Below, piece by piece: positions 1 through 5,176 of a stretch of DNA of 5,176 nucleotides. The DNA lies in the NCBI GenBank assembly GCA_937926515.1, contig CALAZZ010000093.1, positions 1 to 5,176 of the forward strand. Reading direction: 5' to 3'. Numbering within the stretch: position 1 is the stretch's first letter; every line of letters begins with the position of its first letter. The notes beneath the pieces were generated by a model. That model made no database searches. It was not told the DNA's origin and was given only the letters and a program-made list of their open reading frames with translations. The translations under genes were made by a program, and so were the position numbers. The stretch is from an uncultured Bacteroidales bacterium. Its GTDB lineage: Bacteria; Bacteroidota; Bacteroidia; Bacteroidales; F082.

Positions 1-2722
1 TGGAATGCTCATTTTCAAACACTTCTGCCGTTTCGAGCAGCCGTTTCCTGGACTCGCAAGACTTTTCCCAATCGCCACGCTCAAGATGGATATAGGTACA
101 GAAAAAAAGGTAAGTTGTCGTTTCCCAAAAGGCACCGGACTTTAAACCGATACGGTAAACTTCGTCCTCATCAGCGTCCTGTGTAAAGTCTCCTGAAAAC
201 AACCGGTACAGGACCTGATCGTAACGGAGCTTTATCCAGGTTGCCTGCTTCTCCCTGTCAATGAATTTCTCTGTAACATGGATTATCTTCTTTCCGAAAG
301 GAATAGAAATACCGGTCCAGATAAAAATCCCTGAATACTCCATGAGCGCCCCCAGACCATTATTTGTCCTGGCCAGGTCCAGACTGACCAGTCGGCTGGT
401 GAAATAAATCAGGTCAAAAAAAACAAGTTTAGGGTTTACAGTCACAAGGGATTGTCCCTTGATGATGACCAGCTTGATCAGTATATCATCAAGTTCAGTG
501 GGTTTCTTTTTGAAATAATATTTTGGAAAATGAATGGCAAGAAGAAAATTAACCAGCCTCCAAATCAGTCCAACGATGAGGCGTAGCTTGTTTGCAGGCA
601 TTCGCCTGAGATAGAGACGCTGGAACTGGTCAATATTTTCAATGGCTTCGATATTCAGTCCACCCCGGTGGCATGCCAGAGAAAGGTTATAATAATAATG
701 GGCCAGCTTATTTTTCTCCGCATTTACAGGATGCAGTTTCTGATAGATCTCCAATCCTTTTTTTAAGTTGTTATATGCTTCATTTGTAGCTCCTGACCGC
801 ATGGCTTCTTCCCCTGCTTTGACCAGGTATTCTTCCGTTCTTTCAAGGTTTTCTGCCTTTTCGTAATGGTATGCAAGCGTGCCGTAAAACTCATGAATGT
901 TATCGCCAAAGACCTTTTCAATTGATTTAGCGATCTTAAGGTGAAGACCCTTTTTGGAGCTAAGAAGTATGGATTCATAGGTAGCCTGTTGCGCCAAAGC
1001 GTGTTTGAACAGGAATTCAATCTCCTCTTTCTCCTTGCGCTCATTGATCAATTGCACGTCCTTGAGGTATTCCAGCTTGTCGTCCAGCTCGCTGATGGTG
1101 TCAGTGGCTTCCTGCAGCACCTTGTAGTAAAAATTCCTGCCAATGGCCGAAGCCGTTTTCAGCAGGCTTTTGGTCTTTTCGTCCAGCTTTTCGATGCGCG
1201 AAACGATTACCTCATTGATGGTTGCCGGCACATCGGCGGTTTGTATTTTATCGGTGACCACAAAGAGGTTGTCTTTCACCTCGATGATGCCTTCGTCAAT
1301 GAAATTGCGGATCACTTCTTCGATAAAGAACGGGTTGCCTTCGGCTTTGTCAATGATCAATTGCCTGATGTTTTCGGGCAGCCCGGTTTTATTCAGCAGG
1401 TTCACAATCAAGTCAGAAGACTCGCTTTCTGTTAGCGGTTCAATAAAAATATTCAAACTCAACTCACGCAGGTTTTCCTCCAGGAATTTCAGCATGTGTT
1501 CGCCGGTTTCCTTGTATCCGGGGCGCATCAGCACAATGAACATGATGTGGTGGTTACGGGCAAGCTTGAAGAGCGATTCCAGGTAAGCAATGCTGGAGCC
1601 GTCAATCCAGTGCATGTCTTCGATCACAATAATTATCGGCCTGATGGCAGATGCCAGGGCAAGCATATCGCGCAGGTTTTTCAGGATAAGTTTTTCCAGT
1701 GGCTCGCCTTCGATCCCTTCCACGCGCTGCTTTGCCTTGCCGCTCAGTTTATAACCCATCAGGGTGGCGATAAAGGGAAAGATCTCATCCGCCTGTTCCG
1801 TGAACATGCGCCTGATCTGGTGTTCGAGTTTCTGCACCGCTTCGGCGGCATGGTCCTCTTCGCGGATACCTGCCCACGATTTGAGTATCTGGATGAGCGG
1901 GTAATAACTCAGGTTCTGGCCGGCAGAAAAGGCCCGCCCTTCGTACAATGCGGCTTTTTGAACAAGTTCCGTGCTGCGCAATTCTGCCATCAGCCGGGAT
2001 TTGCCGATTCCTGCTTTGCCCGATATGGTTACAATAGAGCCTTTGCCATCCATCAGGTTCCGGATGCGCTTCAGTAAAAGATCATATTCTGTATCCCTTC
2101 CCACCATAGCCGATACCACCTGCCGCGCCGATTCGGTATGCACGCTTGTTCGTTTGGCAGCAATCAGCTCGTAAAGGTGCAGCACTTCTTTTTTACCGGG
2201 TTGCGGGATGGGTTCCAGGACAACAAAACTGAATTTGTCTTTTCCGGCTTCAAAGCAACTGAGTCCGGCAAGGATTTTTCCTTCGGTTGCCAGGTCTTTG
2301 ATACGGATGGCGTTATCCACCGTTTCGCCCAGCACCGTGAGGTTCTTTTTATCGCCCGCCCCGATAGTGGCCAGCACCACCGGGCCTGCGTTCACTCCTA
2401 TTTTGATGCACGATAGCTGTTCAAGTTTGTTTTCTGACACAAACTCGTTGAAATGCTCGCGGATTTCGAGTGCCGTTTCCAGGGTTTTCAAAGCAGGTTT
2501 TTTCAATGCTTTCTCGATTTGAAAAGCAGCAATCTGGCAAAAGCCACTGTAACGGTTTACCTGACCACCAGCAAGGGCGATCGACTTTTCAGCTTTTTGA
2601 AAAAAACCGTTGTAAAGTTCACTGGCTCTTTCACTGCCAATTTTTTCAGCAAGTCTGTCGAACCCTGTTAGTTCGGTAATCAGGATGACGGTATTTCTTT
2701 GTTGGTCTGTTTGATTTTCCAT
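1..2722 (-). CDS. Cyclase-like / P-loop ATPase / helical-repeat signalling protein (gene 1, C-terminus outside window)
   Basis: The frame is open for 907 residues and runs off the left edge. The ATG at 2722 is the only sensible start: an in-frame TAA lies at 2737-2735, and the next in-frame Met is residue 206, after the first domain. Residues 11-190 have a class III nucleotide-cyclase layout but lack key catalytic residues. Residues 205-500 form a P-loop ATPase, with Walker A GKAGIGKS at 235-242, Walker B IIIVIED followed by MHWID at 363-374, and the family motif AEGNPFF at 460-466. Residues 500-590 look like a winged-helix-type linker. From about 595 on, helical TPR-like repeats follow (AYHYEKA, then EEYLVKAGEEA). 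The order resembles soluble adenylyl cyclase (ADCY10-type) proteins, but with a single cyclase-like domain. By comparison with gene 2, about 230 C-terminal residues are missing. It is probably a cytosolic sensor or signalling ATPase; its ligand is unknown. It lies 67 bp downstream of gene 2 and is probably co-transcribed. Confidence 0.9.
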   Translation of the reverse strand, partial: MENQTDQQRNTVILITELTGFDRLAEKIGSERASELYNGFFQKAEKSIALAGGQVNRYSGFCQIAAFQIEKALKKPALKTLETALEIREHFNEFVSENKLEQLSCIKIGVNAGPVVLATIGAGDKKNLTVLGETVDNAIRIKDLATEGKILAGLSCFEAGKDKFSFVVLEPIPQPGKKEVLHLYELIAAKRTSVHTESARQVVSAMVGRDTEYDLLLKRIRNLMDGKGSIVTISGKAGIGKSRLMAELRSTELVQKAALYEGRAFSAGQNLSYYPLIQILKSWAGIREEDHAAEAVQKLEHQIRRMFTEQADEIFPFIATLMGYKLSGKAKQRVEGIEGEPLEKLILKNLRDMLALASAIRPIIIVIEDMHWIDGSSIAYLESLFKLARNHHIMFIVLMRPGYKETGEHMLKFLEENLRELSLNIFIEPLTESESSDLIVNLLNKTGLPENIRQLIIDKAEGNPFFIEEVIRNFIDEGIIEVKDNLFVVTDKIQTADVPATINEVIVSRIEKLDEKTKSLLKTASAIGRNFYYKVLQEATDTISELDDKLEYLKDVQLINERKEKEEIEFLFKHALAQQATYESILLSSKKGLHLKIAKSIEKVFGDNIHEFYGTLAYHYEKAENLERTEEYLVKAGEEAMRSGATNEAYNNLKKGLEIYQKLHPVNAEKNKLAHYYYNLSLACHRGGLNIEAIENIDQFQRLYLRRMPANKLRLIVGLIWRLVNFLLAIHFPKYYFKKKPTELDDILIKLVIIKGQSLVTVNPKLVFFDLIYFTSRLVSLDLARTNNGLGALMEYSGIFIWTGISIPFGKKIIHVTEKFIDREKQATWIKLRYDQVLYRLFSGDFTQDADEDEVYRIGLKSGAFWETTTYLFFCTYIHLERGDWEKSCESRKRLLETAEVFENEHS
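978..1701 (-). repeat. Long direct repeat, copy A (ATPase core and linker of gene 1)
   Basis: This stretch matches 4453-5176 at a constant offset of 3475 bp with no net gap. A hand count gives 42 mismatches in 724 bp, about 94% identity. It encodes gene 1 residues 341-582: Walker B, the AEGNPFF motif and the linker. Eleven residues differ, all between 360 and 486. The left border at about 971-977 is sharp. The right border is not visible, because copy B meets the window edge. It is a coding duplication, not a mobile element: no inverted ends or target duplications were seen. Confidence 0.92.
2153..2692 (-). other. Degenerate class III cyclase-like domain (gene 1 residues 11-190)
   Basis: The segment follows the class III cyclase pattern from end to end. 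ILITELTGF (13-21) stands where active enzymes have FADIxGFT. NRYSGFCQIAAF (56-67) stands for KxxGDxxxAxF. IGVNAGPVV (108-116) stands for the IGxxxGxVV block. TVLGETVDNAIR (129-140) stands for TxxGDxVNxAxR. At the four key places the first metal-binding Asp is Glu17, the second is Phe61, the transition-state Asn is Asp136 (with Asn137 next to it), and the Arg is kept (Arg140). The alignment is by eye. Loss of the second metal ligand makes cyclase activity unlikely. The domain may instead bind a nucleotide, dimerise, or regulate the adjoining ATPase. Confidence 0.75.
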
Positions 2723-2789
2723 ATGGTTATGGTCTTAAGCTTCATTATGGTCTGGTGCAGATCAAAGTAAAAATCCCCGCAAAAAATTA
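2723..2789 (-). other. 67-bp spacer between gene 2 stop and gene 1 start
   Basis: The spacer carries no hairpin followed by a T-run, so there is no visible intrinsic terminator. No purine-rich Shine-Dalgarno sequence precedes the gene 1 ATG; the preceding bases read AAGACCATAACCAT. Absence of such a site is common in Bacteroidota. No convincing Bacteroidota promoter (TTTG about 19 bp before TAnnTTTG) could be placed. Read-through from gene 2 into gene 1 is the simplest reading. Confidence 0.6.
2727..2753 (-). repeat. 9-bp direct repeat AGACCATAA in the gene 1 leader
   Basis: AGACCATAA, read on the coding strand, occurs at 2753-2745 and again at 2735-2727, 18 bp apart start to start. The second copy is followed by CCATATGG, which contains the start codon and repeats the CCATA core a third time. 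It could be a binding site for a regulator or a chance repeat; the sequence alone does not decide. Confidence 0.4.
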
Positions 2790-5176
2790 TTATCTTTCTT
2801 CAAACTTCTCTAACTCCACCAGATCCCACTGCAAATCCATTTCTTCAAACATGGTCCTGGCTTTTTCGAGGTAGTCTTTGCCGGTAAGCTTATTCAGTTG
2901 TGTGGGTTTAGTGTTAGGGTCGGAAAGGAACTTGCCGAGTTCGAAATAGGTACGGGAAAGTTCAAGCCTGTGGTTGAGTTGTTCTCCCGCCTCCGCGGAT
3001 GCTGCAAGATACCTGAAGGCTTTGGTATGTTTGTCAAGCAGCCGGTATGCAATGGCTTTTAGCCTGTAAGCCTCCGTTGCAGCGCTAAGGAGCTTTCTCG
3101 ACAACTTTATCAGTTTGTTAATCGTTTTCAGCAATTCGCCTGATTGCTTATCATGTGGTTGGTTATTATGAAGGCAGTCTTTAAGATCAGACATTTCAAC
3201 CTGGGCTTTGGCGAGTAGATAGGCACAATGATAAATGCTGACTACTTTGCGGTCGCCTATGTATTTCTCAGCTTCATCCAATGCCTCGCGTGCCTCTTTA
3301 TTTTGACTGTTCGCGGAATGCGCCAGTGACTTTGCACACCAGATTACCAGTAACATGGCATAGTGGCCGGTTTTGTTGGTATATAAAACACCTTCATTGG
3401 CAATCTGCAAAGTTTCCTGTATTCTCCCAAACCGGTAATGCCCCATGGATGACAGGCGATACATCTGTGCTTTCGCATGGCTGTTGTCAAAAGACTCGGA
3501 AATTTCGTTGAGCTTATCCACCGCTTCCATGAATTTGTCGTACTGACCCAATTCGGTGTAAATAAAGCCGCTAAAAAGCGTATATACGGTTATTGGCCAG
3601 TATCTACCCGCCCGCATTGCGCTTTGGAATATCTGTTCAAAGTCAGCGTCCTCTTCCCACTGCCCGGCATGAAAGATATGCATTTTTCGGGTGAACCGGT
3701 ATTCAGTCCTTGTTTCAGGGTGATTATCAATACCCGCCATTTTGGCAGTATTAAGAAGTTTCTCACTTATTCTAAGTGAAATCCCAGACCACATAAAAAA
3801 TACTGAACAATGAGCTGTCAGAGAAAGTGCAGGCGGAGATTCTGATATTTCATAGTTGAAAATATCCTTGACAAAAATAAAGGATAAAAGAAGGAACCGC
3901 TTTGGGTTTAAGGTAGATATGGCTTGTCCCCAGTTGGTAATTATTTTTAAATACAGATTGTAGTCAGGTGATGGAATTTTATGTTTTGTGTATGGATACA
4001 GGTAAACTTTCAAAATCAACCTGATCATACCAAATAATCCGTTGATCCTTTCCGATTTTTCGTTCTTCGGAAATTTGCGGCCAAAGTACCGCTGCATGAT
4101 CATTTCAAATGTCTCGATGGCTTCAATATTATGGCCGGCAGCCTGCTGGGCAAATCCAATTTTAATCTGAAGCTCCTTTATTTTATCTTCCCCTGATTTG
4201 TCAACAGGTTTTGGATGCCTCATTTTCAATGCTTCCTGATAGAAATTAACCGCCTCGTTTGAAGCGCCCGATTTAAAAGCTTCGTCGCCGGCTTTCAGCA
4301 GGTATTCTTCGGTTTTTTCCTTATTCCCTGCTTTTTCATAGTGATAAACCAGCGTGCCATAAAACTCATTGATTTTTTCAGCAAACACTTTTTCAATGGA
4401 GCGGGCAATTTTCAGGTGCAGCTCTTTGCGTGATTGCAGTAAAATGGATTCGTAGGTAGCCTGTTGCGCCAAAGCGTGTTTGAACAGGAATTCAATCTCC
4501 TCTTTCTCCTTGCGCTCATTGATCAATTGCACGTCCTTGAGGTATTCCAGCTTGTCGTCCAGCTCGCTGATGGTGTCAGTGGCTTCCTGCAGCACCTTGT
4601 AGTAAAAATTCCTGCCAATGGCCGAAGCCGTTTTCAGCAGGCTTTTGGTCTTTTCGTCCAGCTTTTCGATGCGCGAAACAATTACTTCGTTGATGGTTGC
4701 CGGCACATCGGCGGTTTGTATTTTATCGGTGACCACAAAATGATTGTCTTTCACCTCGATGATGCCTTCATCAATAAAATTACGGATCACTTCCTCGATA
4801 AAAAACGGGTTGCCTTCGGCTTTGTCAATGATCAGTTGCCTGGTGTTTTCTGGCAGTCCTGTTTTGTTCAGCAGGTTCTCTATCAACTCGGTGGACTCGC
4901 TTTCTGTAAGGGGTTCAATAAAAATATTCAAACTCAACTCACGCAGGTTTTCCTCCAGGAATTTCAGTATGTTTTCGCCTGTTTCCTTGTATCCGGGGCG
5001 CATCAGCACGATGAACATGATGCGGTGGCTGCGGGCCAGTTTGAAGAGCGATTCCAGGTAGGCAATGCTGGAGCCGTCAATCCAGTGCATGTCTTCGATC
5101 ACGATGATCACCGGCCTGAGTGCAGATGCCAGGGCAAGCATATCGCGCAGGTTTTTCAGGATCAGTTTTTCCAGTG
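2790..5176 (-). CDS. P-loop ATPase / helical-repeat protein, paralogue of gene 1 (gene 2, N-terminus outside window)
   Basis: The frame is open from the right edge to a TAA at 2792-2790, giving 794 visible residues. The Met at 5141 is not the start: the frame continues 11 codons upstream and matches gene 1 residues 342-352, which lie inside the ATPase domain. The real start, the Walker A motif and any cyclase-like domain are therefore beyond the window. Visible in order are Walker B (VIIVIED, then MHWID), the AEGNPFF motif, a winged-helix-like linker almost identical to gene 1, and about 550 residues of helical TPR-like repeats (for example YHYEKAGNKEKTEEYLLKAG and AYRLKAIAYRLLDKHTKAF). The protein ends in an acidic helix, DLVELEKFEER. 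The arm aligns with gene 1 only in scattered blocks (NIEAIE; LNPK against VNPK; MWSGIS against IWTGIS; GQWEEDAD against GDFTQDAD). The full protein is probably about 1,100 residues. An ATP-dependent sensor or scaffold role is inferred; the substrate is not known. Confidence 0.9.
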   Translation of the reverse strand, partial: LEKLILKNLRDMLALASALRPVIIVIEDMHWIDGSSIAYLESLFKLARSHRIMFIVLMRPGYKETGENILKFLEENLRELSLNIFIEPLTESESTELIENLLNKTGLPENTRQLIIDKAEGNPFFIEEVIRNFIDEGIIEVKDNHFVVTDKIQTADVPATINEVIVSRIEKLDEKTKSLLKTASAIGRNFYYKVLQEATDTISELDDKLEYLKDVQLINERKEKEEIEFLFKHALAQQATYESILLQSRKELHLKIARSIEKVFAEKINEFYGTLVYHYEKAGNKEKTEEYLLKAGDEAFKSGASNEAVNFYQEALKMRHPKPVDKSGEDKIKELQIKIGFAQQAAGHNIEAIETFEMIMQRYFGRKFPKNEKSERINGLFGMIRLILKVYLYPYTKHKIPSPDYNLYLKIITNWGQAISTLNPKRFLLLSFIFVKDIFNYEISESPPALSLTAHCSVFFMWSGISLRISEKLLNTAKMAGIDNHPETRTEYRFTRKMHIFHAGQWEEDADFEQIFQSAMRAGRYWPITVYTLFSGFIYTELGQYDKFMEAVDKLNEISESFDNSHAKAQMYRLSSMGHYRFGRIQETLQIANEGVLYTNKTGHYAMLLVIWCAKSLAHSANSQNKEAREALDEAEKYIGDRKVVSIYHCAYLLAKAQVEMSDLKDCLHNNQPHDKQSGELLKTINKLIKLSRKLLSAATEAYRLKAIAYRLLDKHTKAFRYLAASAEAGEQLNHRLELSRTYFELGKFLSDPNTKPTQLNKLTGKDYLEKARTMFEEMDLQWDLVELEKFEER
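4453..5176 (-). repeat. Long direct repeat, copy B (ATPase core and linker of gene 2)
   Basis: This is the partner of 978-1701 in the same orientation and the same reading frame. It reaches the right window edge, so the true length of the repeat is unknown and probably extends upstream into the Walker A region. The part at 4453-4679 is identical base for base to 978-1204 (227 bp). The remaining 497 bp differ at 42 positions, many of them synonymous. Confidence 0.92.

Noticed and set aside
763..1044. 93-codon minus-strand frame inside gene 1
   Set aside because: It lies in a shifted frame within the well-supported gene 1 coding sequence, and its basic, Ser/Lys-rich translation is typical of an out-of-frame shadow.
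941..2679. Series of plus-strand open frames, 67 to 193 codons long, opposite gene 1
   Set aside because: They are antisense to a continuous minus-strand frame with clear domain motifs. Their translations show no domain or low-complexity logic of their own, and they overlap one another in different frames.
2760..2789. Possible Bacteroidota promoter (TACTTTG with an upstream TTTG) in the spacer
   Set aside because: The -7-like element is one base short of TAnnTTTG, and the TTTG lies only about 10 bp upstream instead of about 19.
4744..5061. Plus-strand frame whose translation resembles that of another plus-strand frame at 1143-1586
   Set aside because: The resemblance is only the mirror image of the duplicated ATPase region on the minus strand; it is not evidence of a conserved antisense gene.
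2790..5141. Gene 2 as a complete 783-residue protein starting at the Met at 5141
   Set aside because: The same Met is residue 353 of gene 1, inside the ATPase domain just before Walker B. The frame stays open upstream to the window edge with matching sequence, so the gene is truncated by the window.
978..5176. Insertion sequence or transposon as the source of the long repeat
   Set aside because: The repeat is in frame inside two homologous genes, has no transposase, inverted ends or target duplication, and the homology continues at protein level past its left border.

Overview
The window holds two large genes in tandem on the minus strand, both cut by a window edge, separated by 67 bp. They are paralogues. 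The intact start (gene 1, first base 2722, running leftward out of the window) shows the architecture: a short N-terminal domain with the layout of a class III adenylate/guanylate cyclase, then a P-loop ATPase of the kind found in soluble-adenylyl-cyclase-like and MalT-like (STAND-type) proteins, then a long helical, probably TPR-type, C-terminal arm. Gene 2 (from the right edge to its stop at 2790) shows the second half of the same architecture, from just before Walker B to its own C-terminus.

Region by region, in transcription order: 5176-2790 is gene 2 (ATPase core, winged-helix-like linker, about 550 residues of helical repeats). 2789-2723 is a short spacer with no recognisable terminator and a 9-bp direct repeat. 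2722-1 is gene 1 (cyclase-like domain, full ATPase, first part of the helical arm; its C-terminus lies outside the window). No RNA genes, mobile elements or CRISPR were seen, and nothing on the plus strand looks like a real gene.

The most striking feature is a mosaic pattern. The ATPase-linker segments (978-1701 and 4453-5176) align without gaps at about 94% DNA identity by hand count, including a 227-bp stretch with no mismatch. Identity then drops abruptly to about 62% over the next 77 bp, and the arms beyond are only distantly similar at protein level. This suggests a conserved engine kept alike by gene conversion or recent duplication, attached to diversified arms. The cyclase-like domain of gene 1 lacks the expected metal-binding aspartates and is probably not a cyclase.

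The organism is probably a member of Bacteroidota (inference): moderate GC, no Shine-Dalgarno sequence before the visible start, and a large multidomain cyclase/ATPase/TPR family in tandem. The two genes probably share a transcript and act as signalling or sensor ATPases; their ligand and output cannot be read from the sequence.
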